Source: Zoroaster sp. YZ-2022
Taxonomy: Eukaryota > Echinodermata > Asteroidea > Forcipulatida > Zoroasteridae
Assembly: GCA_029582265.1 (NCBI GenBank)
Contig: CM055817.1
Coordinates: forward strand, 57,606,340-57,670,339
DNA length: 64,000 bases
Direction of reading: 5' to 3'
The translations under genes and the position numbers were made by a program. The notes below the pieces were generated by a model, which saw nothing but the letters and a program-made list of their open reading frames with translations, ran no database searches and had not been told where the DNA came from. Below, one piece after another: positions 42,415-55,144 of this stretch; position 1 is the first letter of the stretch, and every line of letters begins with the position of its first letter.

Positions 42415-43764
42415 GCACTTTCAAAAATGTATATGTATACTGCATCAGGCTAGATTGCTCTTGAGAATGGCCAAGGAGCACACACCCCCCCCCCCATAAA
42501 CTGGGGCTGAATACATAAATGTGTACAACTAAACACCACAAGCAATTTCTATTATGAACCAGTTGTCAAGTTAACATCTTATTCATTTTCTCTTTCTCTC
42601 TACATATTCCATCTCCATGCTTCTTTCTTCAACTTGAAATTATTCAGGTAAGTGAACAATTTGGTCATTCGTTCTTTGATCCTGATTAATTTCTGCAGAT
42701 GGCTACTGATCATACAAATAATTAGATTAATAATAAATGGCAAAAGTCACCATTGTTGAGTCACCTGCAACACACAGGACATCTACCGTACGTGAAGTGT
42801 ACATGTAAGTAATATTGAGTCATATGGTGGGTAACTCAGTTATGTATAATGAGGAATTAATTATTCCACCGAGTAATTCATCAAATTGCTTTTGCGATCT
42901 TAGCTGACATTAAAATCATTTTACTGTGTATCAAGTTATCACTGTTGAGTTTATTGGCAACAAACCACATTTTGTGGATACCATTGCTCTATCTCACATG
43001 GAATTTACAGACCTCAGTAAAGCATGTTTACAAATGTAAGCATCTCGTCAAATTTCATGGGTCTTCAAGTAATTTTCATGCAAAGAAAAAACCAGAGAGT
43101 TTTAAGTTATTTATAAATACATGTATTTGTGGATCCAAGATAGTGCCTTTGCTATAGCGACAATCTAACTGAAAGAACATTCCATTACATGCACTGCTTA
43201 TTTTTGCAACCTTGCTCACTCCTCAATCTGGCTCAAATCTATTGTTCTTGGAGCGCAGGAGGTTCTAAGCACATCTCGTAATTCTTTCCGTACTCAGGTT
43301 TTCCATGCCTTAAAACCAGTACCAGTAACTGATATGTATTTGCATTCTATTGTTATGTAATTTTTAATTCATTGTTTTTATATTCATATTTATATTTTTA
43401 TTTATCATTTCCTGTATCATTTCCTGTAATTGTTTTTGTTTTTAAGGCTTACGTGTATGAACTTACATGTACAGTGTTAAAGGCTTTTGACGTATCCTTG
43501 GATTCATTACCAGACAGTTATAATATAATAATAAATTGTAATACATGTACACTGTAGGTTATTAAATGACTGGCACACTTAGTGTACATAATAAGCTTAT
43601 GATAAATACGATTTAATTTTCATAGAGTATTAATGCACATAACCAATAGTGTGACACAGTAAATACATTGGGAAAAATGTGTGTAATTTTCCATATATTG
43701 AATCAAGATCTCAAGAAACCAACCTATCAAAGTTTCACTCAGCTTATATTTGTATTTCCAGGCC
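42415..43764. other. Longest repeat-poor stretch, no exon recognised
   Basis: About 1.35 kb without element termini or arrays, apart from a C run at 42485. At 42645 'caggtaagtg' is a perfect splice-donor consensus, but the upstream sequence gives no recognisable peptide. If this window lies in an intron or beside a gene, this is where I would look first. Confidence 0.3.
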
Positions 43765-44012
43765 TATGATTTCTCAGGATTTTCTACAAATCTTTCTTTT
43801 CCTCAACATTTTCTTGAAAGAAGAGAAGTAGCCACCAAAGAAAGAAAGAAGTAGCCTGTATTGTGTCCAAACCTCTAGTTTCTCATTTGTGGGGATGTGG
43901 AGAGTCTGTAAATCCTCACAAATTAAACATCTAGGAGGTTCAGGGGGCTTTGTCCTCTAGACCAAAGGGAGACCCAGGCCCACTACCCATTTTTTCAGGA
44001 TTCTAATGTAGA
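43765..44012 (+). mobile_element. P-family element, single-unit copy
   Basis: 'gatttctcaggattttctac', 'gaaagaagagaagtagccac', 'gcctgtattgtgtccaaac', one 58-bp unit (43932-43990) and 'ccattttttcaggatt'. Unexpanded version of the arrays at 36985, 57797 and 61424. Confidence 0.82.
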
Positions 44013-44076
44013 AATCATCAGCTCATGATCCAATTCAGACAGAATAATTTCTCAGGATTTTTTGCAAATTTTGATT

Positions 44077-44526
44077 TAAGGCCAAAAAAAAGTCTCTGGT
44101 TTTTCTGGTCATAGATCGGCTTCAAAATCGGTGCAATGACGCACTTTTTTTTTTTTGCAAACAGGGAAATATGTACTGTACATGCATATAATGTACATGT
44201 ACATGCGGGGACCAAATTTCCCATATATACAAAGTATGGTGGCTAAGAGAGGCCTCACAAATCAGGCAAACGCCTATAAATGTCAAAATGTCATTTAAAA
44301 CACAGCACAGCAGAATTCCAATCGATCCAGCAATTTTGGCTGCAATTGGATATCTTTTCATAGCAAAGAAAACTACATGTAAAAATGCTGACGCGTGGGT
44401 CTGAGGCGATGCTGACGCGTGGGTCTGAGGCGATGCTGACGCGTGGGTCTGAGGCGATGCTGACGCGTGGGTCTGAGGTGATGCGCACAGAGACCAGAAA
44501 CTGGAGACTTTTTTGGGGGGCCTAAG
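44077..44526 (-). mobile_element. R-family element with 4-unit 24-bp array
   Basis: From 'aaggccaaaaaaaagtctct' to 'ctggagacttttttgggggg', reverse orientation to 26128. The 24-bp unit 'gctgacgcgtgggtctgagg' + 'cgat' occurs four times (44388-44480). Confidence 0.85.
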
Positions 44527-44668
44527 ATGTGCCCACTTCCTTTAAATCCATGTATGATGATACATGGAATAACACCCATACAATGCCCACCAACCCTTTC
44601 TAATTCACTCAATGTTCCTTAGCAACTGGAAGAGAAAGATGATGCGGAGTTGCTAGGATCCTCTAGGG
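44515..44668 (-). repeat. Inverted partner of 58858-59010
   Basis: 'gcctaagatgtgcccacttc' through 'catggaataacacccataca' to 'tgctaggatcctctaggg' is the near-exact complement of 58858-59010. The similarity continues into the adjacent R elements, so a larger segment was copied. Confidence 0.88.
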
Positions 44669-45320
44669 TTTCTCTTTGTTGTTGGATAAGCAGCTTGGTT
44701 TTCAATTGGAAGATCTCATTGGAATTTGCAGCATCTTAAATTACATCAATGCTTGCATCTTAGATGCATTCCTATAGCCTTGATACAGGTTGTTAATTTG
44801 AGAGGATTACGGAAATTGGTGATGTATATGTATCGAGATGTGAAAACAGAAAATGTGTTGATTGAATGGAAGTAATGTAAATCCTTATGAATGCAAGTAC
44901 AGTGTACATATATACGTGTAATTTTGACTGGACATATGTAGTCATACATGTAGATTAGCAGTACTGTATTCACACTGTGCATGAGCTGTTGATGGCACAT
45001 GTTGTTAGATCACTGTGGGCAAAAGGACAGCGATGGCGCATTGCGTTTGACATATTTTGCAGTTGATGTGCATACACGGGGAATATCTCCGGCGATCATT
45101 GGCTGGTAGAAGTACACGTACATATATGCGTATAAAGTGTACACACATCGCTCACGAGACACTGGGTGCAAATTCACCTCTAGAGGACTACAATGTGCGC
45201 TGAGCGGATACCAGTGCCAGACTTTAACATGGTGTGACCTCTTCCTTACTTTAAACATGTACATGTACTTGTACTCTAGGGGCATAACCGTACAGGTAGA
45301 GTATGTATGTGTAGTGCCAT
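44669..45320. other. Unassigned stretch
   Basis: No arrays or termini; 'gtacatgtacttgtac' near 45260. A short duplication 'gtgccatggagtgccatgg' immediately precedes the SINE. Confidence 0.35.
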
Positions 45321-45325
45321 GGAGT

Positions 45326-46026
<701 letters not shown>

Positions 46027-46098
46027 ATGTTTTTGTAGGGGTGATGATCAGCTTATAAGGCATACAGTATTTTCTCTTCACCTTTCACCTTTGTGGAC

Positions 46099-46145
46099 CT
46101 TTTGACTGATTTTGACCCTTGCAGTCATACATGTACGAGGGTTAA
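46099..46145 (+). mobile_element. C3-type fragment, right end
   Basis: 'cttttgactgattttgaccc' and 'ttgcagtcatacatgtac' end in GAGGGTTAA. The last 47 bp of a C3 element with an altered terminus. Confidence 0.6.
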
Positions 46146-46178
46146 TACCATAAATGATCATTTGTTTTCCTCCCACAC

Positions 46179-46398
46179 AGTGGTATAACTAGCGGGGCTT
46201 GTCAGTACTTGAATCCTGCAGTCTCAAATAGGGACCTATTTTTACAAATTCTGAATGGGGGCACCGGCCGGGGGGGGACGGACCTCGGCTGGAGGAGCAC
46301 GTGCCCCCCCCCCTTTGCCCCTCCCCTGTGCCCCTCCCCTGTGCCCCCCCCATAGGCCCCCCTGTGCCCCCATAGTCCCCCCATAGTTACGCCACCAC
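46179..46398. mobile_element. hAT-like MITE (AGTGGTATAACTAG ends)
   Basis: Left AGTGGTATAACTAGCGGGG, right CCCCCATAGTTACGCCACCA. Flanks TCCCACAC (46171-46178) and TCCCACAT (46399-46406) agree at 7 of 8 positions. The interior has long G/C runs. No coding capacity. Confidence 0.65.
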
Positions 46399-46486
46399 TC
46401 CCACATATTAAACTGAACATTCCTTCATCCTTTTTCCTTCTCAGGTTTCCTCAGGCATACAGGCCATACACTGTAGGTGCTTTTTA

Positions 46487-47828
46487 TTAACCCTAACTCC
46501 CTAGGCCCATTTGCTTACACATAACCTGAATCCTTCCTAACTCCCTAGGCCCATTTGCTTACACATAACCTGAATCCTTCCTAACTCCCTAGGCCCATTT
46601 GCTTACACATAACCTGAATCCTTCCTAACTCCTAGGCCCAATTGCTTACACATAAACTGAATCCTCCTAACTCCCTAGGCCCATTTGCTTACACATAACC
46701 TGAATCCTCCCTAACTCCCTAGGCCCATTTGCTTACACATAACCTGAATCCTTCCTAACTCCCTAGGCCCATTTGCTTACACATAACCTGAATCCTCCCT
46801 AACTCCCTAGGCCCATTTGCTTACACATAACCTGAATCCTTCCTAACTCCCTAGGCCCATTTGCTTACACATAACCTGAATCCTTCCTAACTCCCTAGGC
46901 CCATTTGCTTACACATAACCTGAATCCTTCCTAACTCCCTAGGGCCCATTTGCTTACACATAACCTGAATCCTTCCTAACTCCCTAGACCCATTTGCTTA
47001 CACATAACCTGAGTCCTTCCTAACTCCCTAGGCCCATTTGCTTACACATAACCTGAATCCTTCCTAACTCCCTAGGCCCATTTGCTTACACATAACCTGA
47101 ATCCTTCCTAACTCCCTAGGCCCGTTTGCTTACACATAACCTGAATCCTTCCTAACTCCCTAGGCCCGTTTGCTTACACATAACCTGAATCCTTCCTAAC
47201 TCCCTAGGCCCATTTGCTTACACATAACCTGAATCCTTCCTAACTCCCTAGGCCCATTTGCTTACACATAACCTGAATCCTTCCTAACTCCCTAGGCCCA
47301 TTTGCTTACACATAACCTGAATCCTTCCTAACTCCCTAGGCCCATTTGCTTACATAACCTGAATCCTTCCTAACTCCCTAGGCCCATTTGCTTACACATA
47401 ACCTGAATCCTTCCTAACTCCCTAGGCCCATTTGCTTACACATAACCTGAATCCTTCCTAACTCCCTAGGCCCATTTCCTTGACACATAACCTGAATCCT
47501 CCAAAATCCTTCAGTACATGTAGTAAAGCAAGCACATGACATGTATGCACACGTGTGTTTCTAATCTGTGATACAGTATATGGCCAGGGACCCTCCCTGC
47601 ATGCATGGAGCAATAAACAGTGTCCACTGACCCAAGCACTGACCTTGCAATCACTACAACAAACATGGATGTACATGTACCATGGAAAGGCAAGTGTGCC
47701 TACATGTAATAACCTCAATCCTCTAAAATCCTTCACTTTAGCAAAGAGCATGTAGCATGTAACCTCAATCCTTCAAAATCCTTCACTTTAGCAAAGAGGA
47801 TTTTGGAGGATTTGGTAAGGTTAGGGTT
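46487..47828 (-). mobile_element. TTAA element B, copy 5, long array
   Basis: Left TTAACCCTAACTCCCTAGG; right 'ggtaaggttagggttttta' (TTAA lost). About 23 units of 44 bp (46495-47500), with isolated variants (for example a 4-bp shorter unit at 47350), then the core and two 'tttagcaaagag' units. Confidence 0.88.
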
Positions 47829-48226
47829 TTTAAGAATCCTCGGTTTCATTACCAGAAAGATTATAATAAAAAAAGAAAGTGCCTGTATGCCTAGACGTGT
47901 TTGTTCTTACATGTATGTTGATTGCTCAATGCTGTTCATGAATACACTTTGCAGGAAACACAGGTACATATAGTTGAGACTAGAGTGTAGTCAGACCGAG
48001 GAAACGAGACCTTCAGAGCACGCTCATTGCTATAGGGCAAGGGTGAACCTTTACAGGAACGGTCTCTTAGAAGAATCTCAGGAAACGAGAAGCATAATCA
48101 ATACATAATCTTGAACCATAAGGTTAACATAATAAACCCAGTGTGTTACATGGCCAGCGGATTTGTGATAACATTCTCAATCTTTCCATTCATATTTACA
48201 AGTTTTTAAAAGAAATTAAACAGGCG
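47829..48226. other. Unassigned stretch
   Basis: No arrays, terminal repeats or recognisable exon. Confidence 0.35.
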
Positions 48227-48728
48227 TTATCCCTAACCTTCCCAAATCCTCCAAAATCCTCTTTGCTAAAGTGAAGGATTTTGGAGGATTGAGGTTATGT
48301 GTAAGCAAATGGGCCTAGGGAGTTAGGGAGGATTCAGGTTATGTGTAAGCAAATGGGCCTAGGGAGTTAGGAAGGATTCAGGTTATGTGTAAGCAAATGG
48401 GCCTAGGGAGTTAGGAAGGATTCAGGTTATGTGTAAGCAAATGGGCCTAGGGAGTTAGGAAGGATTCAGGTTATGTGTAAGCAAATGGGCCTAGGGAGTT
48501 AGGAAGGATTCAGGTTATGTGTAAGCAAATGGGCCTAGGGAGTTAGGAAGGATTCAGGTTATGTGTAAGCAAATGGGCCTAGGGAGTTAGAGAGGATTCA
48601 GGTTATGTGTAAGCAAATGGGCCTAGGGAGTTAGGAAGGATTCAGGTTATGTGTAAGCAAATGGGCCTAGGGAGTTAGGAAGGATTCAGGTTATGTGTAA
48701 GCAAATGGGCCTTGGGAGTTAGGGTTAA
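48227..48728 (+). mobile_element. TTAA element B, copy 6, coreless
   Basis: Left 'ttatccctaaccttcccaaa' (TTAA changed to TTAT), right GGGAGTTAGGGTTAA. One 'ctttgctaaagtgaagg' unit joins directly to a 44-bp array of about ten units. The 250-bp core found in the other large copies is missing, apparently by deletion between repeats. Confidence 0.87.
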
Positions 48729-48732
48729 TAAG

Positions 48733-49062
48733 GTCAAGAAAGGAAGCTACATGTACATGTATGTCCTACCACCATCCCCCCTTAAATAAATCACGGACTC
48801 TTGTTGTTTATTAAGAATATGAAGAAAGAAAATTGCAGATACAATCTGTGGTGTAATGTAACTACAGGCATAGGAGCAGACTCAGTGATACATGTACATG
48901 TACATGTAGGTCAAAAAAGGGAAGCTTTGTACACCCACACCCCCCCCCCCTTAAACAAATCACAGACTCTTATAATTTCATTAAGAATCCTGAAGAAAGA
49001 AAATTGCAGATACAATCCGTGTACATGTAACTGCAGGTACAAGAGCAGACTCAGTGATAGGA
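48733..49062 (+). repeat. Tandem duplication of ~170 bp
   Basis: Both halves contain 'ggtcaa(g/a)aaagg', 'aaatcac(g/a)gactctt', 'gaagaaagaaaattgcagat' and 'gagcagactcagtgata'. The second half has an extra C run. Confidence 0.8.
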
Positions 49063-49308
49063 AATTAACAAGAGTCTGAAAGTATCAAAATGCCTGATGG
49101 TTCCTCTGAGCAATCTTTTGTCAGCGAACTATCAAAGAAATGAAAAGTCAAATTAAAATTGCTTGGTTGCCATGGTTATAAGGCCTGAGGATTATGTACA
49201 TTAACAATCAGGGTCATTCAGTATTGATAAAGGAATGATGCTGTTCACTGTATATGCTGTATACATGTACATGTATGTCAGCTGTTGTGTGTATAGTCTA
49301 GATACATA

Positions 49309-49760
49309 TATGACATAAAACACAATAAAGGGGGCCACTTTGCATCCGTCACGTTAGCAGTTTTTCCAATGGTTGTTATTTATTTTTAAGTACCTGAAAC
49401 CAACCAAAAAGTGTTTCAACATGTGAATGGACATGCAGGCTTATACTAGAACTAATTTGAGTTGATTTATTTTATTATTTTATTTTTTTATTTATTTTTT
49501 TACCCTCAAATTTCCATAAAAATTGGACGGAAAAAGTTACCTCACTTTTACGTCCATTTGTTGATGGAAATTTTAGGCTAATTAAAAAAATAATAGTAAT
49601 AATCAACTCAAATTATCTTTAGGATAAGCATGCATGTCTATTCAAACGTTGAATTTCTTTTTGGGTGGTTTCAGATATTTAAAAAAAAAATTACAACCAT
49701 AAGAAAAATTGCTAACGTGACGGTAGGAAAGTGGCCCCCTTTATTGTGTTTTATGTCATA
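49309..49760. mobile_element. Long-TIR foldback element (GGGGGCCAC core ends)
   Basis: 'tatgacataaaacacaataa' + 'agggggccac' at the left is complementary to 'gtggcccccttta' + 'ttgtgttttatgtcata' at the right. The complementarity continues through 'gtcacgttagcag', 'ttgttatttatttttaa' and 'ctgaaaccaaccaaaaag'. Arms exceed 100 bp with a T-rich centre. Superfamily unassigned. Confidence 0.78.
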
Positions 49761-49884
49761 TACACTTGTCTGTTCTACATACCCATAAACATATACAAAA
49801 TAGTAGTTATTGGCCTTACATGTACATTGTGCATTTCGAACCTAGAGCAGGTTCTTTCTCAAAGACAAAATGATATAAAGATAC

Positions 49885-50153
49885 CTTTGTTTGTCCTTGT
49901 CCTTTCTCCCCTTCCACCCATCCCGACCCAATACCTACCATATCCCCATTCCTCTCTCCCTTTCCATCCCCATCCAATCCATCCCCATCCCACCCTGCAT
50001 CATAGTCATTCCAACTTGTTTCCATTACATTAATATACTTGTATTATTAATGTGTTACATTGCGTTAAATTTTTATTCATGGAAAGTGTTTGTATGTATG
50101 TTGTTTGTACTTTGATATATGGCCGAATAAATAATAATAATAATAATAAGAGT
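49885..50153 (+). mobile_element. Short retro-insertion flanked by 40-bp direct repeats
   Basis: The 40 bp at 49845-49884 ('gagcaggttctttctcaaag'...) recur exactly at 50154-50193. The 269 bp between end in 'atatatggccgaataaataa' plus (AAT)n, a LINE-like 3' tail. This has the layout of a 5'-truncated retrotransposon with an unusually long target-site duplication. Confidence 0.72.
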
Positions 50154-50193
50154 GAGCAGGTTCTTTCTCAAAGACAAAATGATATAAAGATAC

Positions 50194-50519
50194 ACACGTA
50201 TATAAACATAAGAGTGAGCAGAATTAGTCAGGTGTAAACGGAACACAAAAGAAGAAGATACAAGAAACACACAGTCATGTTCTGGTCATGTGATACATGT
50301 AATTTCACATTTAAAATAACTAATTTTAGAAATTATTGAAGCTTACCAGTTTTTCCCAATTTGTTTCCAGTACATTTTTGTATAAATATGTTATATTTCC
50401 TCGGTAATTTGATCAGTGATTATAAATCACTGTTCTCCCTCACGGCTCATCTTTGAAATTGAAAAAGACAAGGCAGAAATTTTGGTTTTGAAACATTGGA
50501 ATAAAACCACTTACATGTA
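50194..50519. other. Unassigned stretch
   Basis: No element ends or arrays apart from a partial repeat of 'ataagagtgagcag' just after the 40-bp duplication. Confidence 0.3.
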
Positions 50520-50745
50520 GCGACAGTAGAGAAAACGAGTTGCCCAACACTTGGTTCTCTCATGTACCATTCTCACTTAGCGACAGTTGAGATACGAGTT
50601 GTGCGATAAGGTTCTTTTCAGAACCTATACCTCACTAAGCGATAGTTGGGATAAACACATGGTGTTACCGTAAACCAAAATGATATCAATAGTCCACCAT
50701 GCAAAACCTTAAATCTTATAATAAAACCAAAGATAATTTTTTTGG
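50520..50745 (+). mobile_element. Diverged Penelope-like terminus
   Basis: 'aaggttcttttcagaaccta' (hairpin), 'acctcactaagcgatag', 'acatggtgttaccgtaaac' and 'caccatgcaaaaccttaaat' occur in the order seen on the minus strand at 13730 and 24140. The hammerhead-like core is not recognisable here. Confidence 0.4.
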
Positions 50746-51180
50746 GGGAAAACCCACACAATCATTTTGTACATATAGCTATGGGGACTGAAAACCTAGT
50801 CCGCATGTCGGCTTGACTCTGAGTAGGATTCAAACCTAGATCCACAGCAATGAAAGGCAAGGAAAGTATAGACTTCTACGCCTGATCTCCATGGGTTATA
50901 CCAGAACCTACATGAAGTAAGCCAGTCTGCTATATAAACCTAGTCCACTATAACCCAGTCCACGGAATTGTACTCCAAATGTGACCATGGTAATGTACAT
51001 TGGTAAAGCTAGGGCATCATGTAACAAATGCTTGATGGAACTAGTTAATTCCAGAACCAATTATGATAAAAAGAGGACAGTGCTTACTCAGTTACTGTAC
51101 AAGAGTACAGCATAAATATCCACGAATTTACTGCGTAAATATCCGCATATTTCCAGCGTAAATATCCCCATTTACAAATC
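50746..51180. other. Unassigned stretch
   Basis: No arrays or terminal repeats, apart from 'gcgtaaatatcc' spaced repeats at 51130-51170, just before the 64-bp array. Confidence 0.3.
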
Positions 51181-51720
51181 TTACTACACGGTGTCACCGC
51201 AAACAGTCTTTACTTATCCTTTTCACCATGCAGAGCTACAAATCTTACTACACGGTATCACCACAAACAGTCTTTACTTGTCCTTTTCACCGTGCAGAGC
51301 TACAAATCTTACTACATGGTGTCACCGCTACAAATCTTACTACACGGTGTCACCGCAAACAGTCTTTACTTATCCTTTTCACCATGCAAAGCTACAAATC
51401 TTACTACACGGTGTCACCGCAGACAGTCTTTACTTATCCTTTTCACCATGCAAAGCTACAAATCTTACTACACGGTGTCACCGCAAACAGTCTTTACTTA
51501 TCCTTTTCACCATGCAAAGCTACAAATCTTACTACACGGTGTCACCGCAGACAGTCTTTACTTATCCTTTTCACCGTGCAGAGCTACAAATCTTACTACA
51601 CGGTGTCACCGCAAACAGTCTTTACTTATCCTTTTCACTGTGCAGAGCTACAAATCTTACCACATGGTGTCACCGCAAACAGTCTTTACTTTAACCTTTT
51701 CACCGTGCAAAGCTACAGAT
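51181..51720 (+). repeat. 64-bp array derived from a Penelope-like terminus, 8-9 units
   Basis: Unit 'cacggtgtcaccgcaaacag' + 'tctttacttatccttttcac' + 'catgcagagctacaaatctt' + 'acta', spacing 64 bp (51187 to 51251); one truncated unit at 51315-51345. The unit matches the distal part of the element end at 13730 and the fragment at 62617. Three open frames run through it; these are not genes. Confidence 0.9.
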
Positions 51721-51944
51721 ATTACAAGTCTATATACATGTTTATTTGGCTAGTTGGCTGTGTACATGTATAACTGTATGTATACATAACTGGCTAAATA
51801 AACATACATTGTATCCAGTTGCTCAAATATACAAAACCATCAGGCAAAATACATGTATATGTATATATACACATTTGGCTGTTGTACAATACATGTACAT
51901 TATACTGTATTAGCTTACACATTGTTAAATCAAAACAAATGTTT

Positions 51945-52033
51945 GATTGATAATTCACTCCAACTGATTGAATCTAAGGACAAACTGTGAAAGATTTGTC
52001 CCTTATTTCAATCAATCTGAGTGAAATTCATCT
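51945..52033. repeat. Foldback, ~90 bp
   Basis: 'gattgataattcactccaac' and 'aaggacaaac' are complementary, with mismatches, to 'tttgtccctt' and 'atctgagtgaaattcatc'. Small imperfect hairpin. Confidence 0.55.
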
Positions 52034-52373
52034 TGAAATTTATATAGAATACAATGACGTCATAGGAAGTGTTGACAGACTGCAGGTACACTAGCTCATC
52101 AAGTGTCTTGAGTACTTCCATACAGTAATCCCTCTGACTCCCTCTCTTCACTCTCATCCAATTCTGTTTACCAAGTCTAAGACCTTAATTGACATCCACT
52201 CATTATTGAGATCAAATAAACATGTTGAAGAGGCAACAGTTAAACATCAAACAACAAGTCAAGTGATGATAGTGTCTAGAAGACTGATGAGGACGCCATG
52301 GTAACGCATCTCTTACAGTGAGTCTCGTCAGTATTCTATTGAGTATCAATACTTCCTGGGTTTGACAGGTTGA

Positions 52374-52610
52374 ATACATAATAATAATAATAATATCACA
52401 GCATTTGTAAGGCGCTCTTACTCTGTAAAACATTCAAAGGCGCCGGTCTAAATGGAAAAGAAAATTCTCAAATAGATGTAAAAGCAAGTGTAAACAGATA
52501 TGTTTTCAGTCACTGCTGAAAGAGACATATTTCCCTGAGGTCTTCTTGTAGGGAGTTCCACAGCCTAGGTGCGATACAGGAAAATGCCCTGTCCCCGTTA
52601 ACTGGCTAAG
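52374..52610 (-). mobile_element. SINE-like element with (AAT)n end
   Basis: Starts with (AAT)6 then 'aaggcgctcttactctgtaa' and 'aaaggcgcc', continues 'acagatatgttttcagtca' and 'gggagttccacagcctagg', and ends 'aatgccctgtccccg'. The layout resembles dispersed invertebrate short elements whose 3' ends carry 'gcgctttacaaa'-type motifs. No pol III boxes seen. Confidence 0.45.
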
Positions 52611-52672
52611 CGAGTGGAGGGGGGGGGGGGGGGACAAAGAGCATGTTGTTGGTCGACCTTAAACCTGATCTG

Positions 52673-52855
52673 ACTAAATGTGATGCTTGTCAAAGATCCT
52701 TTTTGATAAAAACCATTTTTAATATCAATCAAAGATGCTTTTGAATATATATTGCCTCAAAGGATAACACATACGTTTAATATTCAAATGCATCTTTGTT
52801 TGATATTAAAAATGGTTTTTATCAAAAAGGATCTTTGACAATCATCACATTTAGT
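52673..52855. mobile_element. Palindromic MITE, near-perfect hairpin
   Basis: ACTAAATGTGATGCTTGTCA at the left and TGACAATCATCACATTTAGT at the right. Complementarity continues through 'aagatcctttttgataaaaa' and 'ccatttttaatatcaa' to a short centre near 52765. 183 bp in total with arms of about 85 bp. Confidence 0.88.
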
Positions 52856-52924
52856 AGAGGGTCGTAATATCTACGTATACATCTAGAGACAATCCAAAAA
52901 CAAAATCCCCATATTTTTTTACAA

Positions 52925-53405
52925 TTAACCCTCCTACACATGGAGGCCACTCCGATGCACTAAATTCTGTTCTTTAGCAACCTTCAGTTCATACATATAC
53001 AAGCCTGCTGTCCTTTCCAAGTAATTACAAAATCAACTCTGTGTCACCCAAGGCCACTGTAAATGTTTGAACATAATTATTAGTATGGCCTACAATGTAT
53101 TGATGGGATACCACTTTACCCTGTAATCTCAGTGGTGTGACAGTGCACAGAAGGGTAACCATAGGAGGCCACTGGCAAGAGCTAATGGCTTGGAGTGGCC
53201 TGAATGGGTTGTTTCAAAAATTGCACTGATTGTAGGAAGGTTAGTATGGCCTGCAATGTATCAAATGGAGACCACCTTACCCTGTAATCTCAGTGGTGTG
53301 ACAGTGCACAGAAGGGTAACCATAGGAGGCCATTGGCAACAGCTAATGGCTTGGAGTGGCCTGAATGGGTTGTTTCAATAATTGCACTGATTGTAGGAGG
53401 GTTAA
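52925..53405 (+). mobile_element. TTAA element C1, short copy
   Basis: TTAACCCTCCTACACATGG to TGTAGGAGGGTTAA. Only two 106-bp units, separated by a second copy of part of the leader ('tagtatggcctgcaatgtat'). The period here is therefore a longer composite, unlike the simple arrays at 10075 and 21653. Confidence 0.87.
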
Positions 53406-53509
53406 AATACTAAATTACTTTTAAAGGAAAGTATCCATTCAGTAATAGAGATTCTGCTGTGGTTTGTTTCATGTGAATAAAGTAATTGAAAGTTAAAAGG
53501 TTGAGCTTA

Positions 53510-53830
53510 TTAACCCTCCTACTACTACAAGGGCCAAAATCAGTCAAAATGTTGATATACGTACTTGCCATGGTATATCTAGTGCACTTAAAATTCAAAT
53601 ACTGTCAAACCTTATGTGTAGTAAGTACATTTACAGGTCAAAATGAGTCAACCGTTTTTTACTGGTAAAAACGTTATGTTCACAGTGGTCACAGTGGTCA
53701 AAATGACAGTAAAAACCAGTGAAAAATGCCCCTGTGTGCACATTTGGGTCAACAGTCAAAACAGGCAGTTGACTGGTTTTGACCTCTGTAGCTACTTGCC
53801 ACTAAAGTGCAGCTATAGTAGGAGGGCTAA
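53510..53830 (-). mobile_element. TTAA element C3, unexpanded copy
   Basis: TTAACCCTCCTACTACTACA at the left and 'gctatagtaggagggctaa' at the right (TTAA changed to CTAA). Contains exactly one 88-bp unit and the leader with 'cagtcaa'/'ttgactg' words. It is the monomeric counterpart of the eight-unit copy at 15728. Confidence 0.88.
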
Positions 53831-54085
53831 AGTGTATTATTATCAGAAGAAATCAAGTACAGTGTATTCAGATATTTGGAATATTAATTTTGCATTTATC
53901 CTAACATGGAATTTCACCACAGTTCATTAAATCCCTGCACCTTTGATATTTGCAGTGTTGTAACCAAGTACTTTTTTCTCAAGTCAAGTCAAGTCACAAG
54001 TCAAATGTTCTCAAGTCAAGTCAAGTCTCAAGTCAAATTTTCTCAAGTCAAGTCAAGTCACAAGTCATTTATCGTCCCGAATAAG

Positions 54086-54402
54086 GCTAAAAAGTCTCCA
54101 GTTTCAAAATTGGTGCGGTGTGCTGATTTTGTTTTTGTTTGTTTTGTTTTGTTTAATTTTTTTTTTACATGTATAGGTGGGGACCAAATTTCCCATTATA
54201 CAAAGTATGGTGGCTAAGAGAGGACTCACAAATCAACCAAACGTTTATACCCTTATGTGAAAAAGTGTGGCTGCGATTGGACATCGTTTCATAGCAAAAA
54301 TAATAAAATAAAATGCCGACGTGCAGTCAATGCTGAGGCCACGCCAGCATACGGAGATCACCAGAAACAGGTGACTTTTTTTCTTTCTTTTTTTTTGCCT
54401 AT
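54086..54402 (-). mobile_element. R-family element, single-unit copy
   Basis: 'aaggctaaaaagtctccagt', 'aaagtatggtggctaagaga', 'gcgattggacatcgtttcat' and 'caccagaaacaggtgactt'. One degraded unit ('cagtcaatgctgaggccacg'). Confidence 0.7.
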
Positions 54403-54479
54403 AATAATGTTCTGTTTGTCATGTTCCCTATCTTGGCAGTGAGAATAAATCCAGTGTTTGTCATTTGTTGTTTATAGGA

Positions 54480-55144
<665 letters not shown>

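Noticed and set aside
42645..42653. Perfect splice-donor consensus
   Set aside because: A single 9-mer match in 64 kb is expected by chance; no supporting exon was seen.
51191..51773. Three overlapping open frames of 150-180 codons
   Set aside because: All read through the 64-bp array derived from a Penelope-like terminus.
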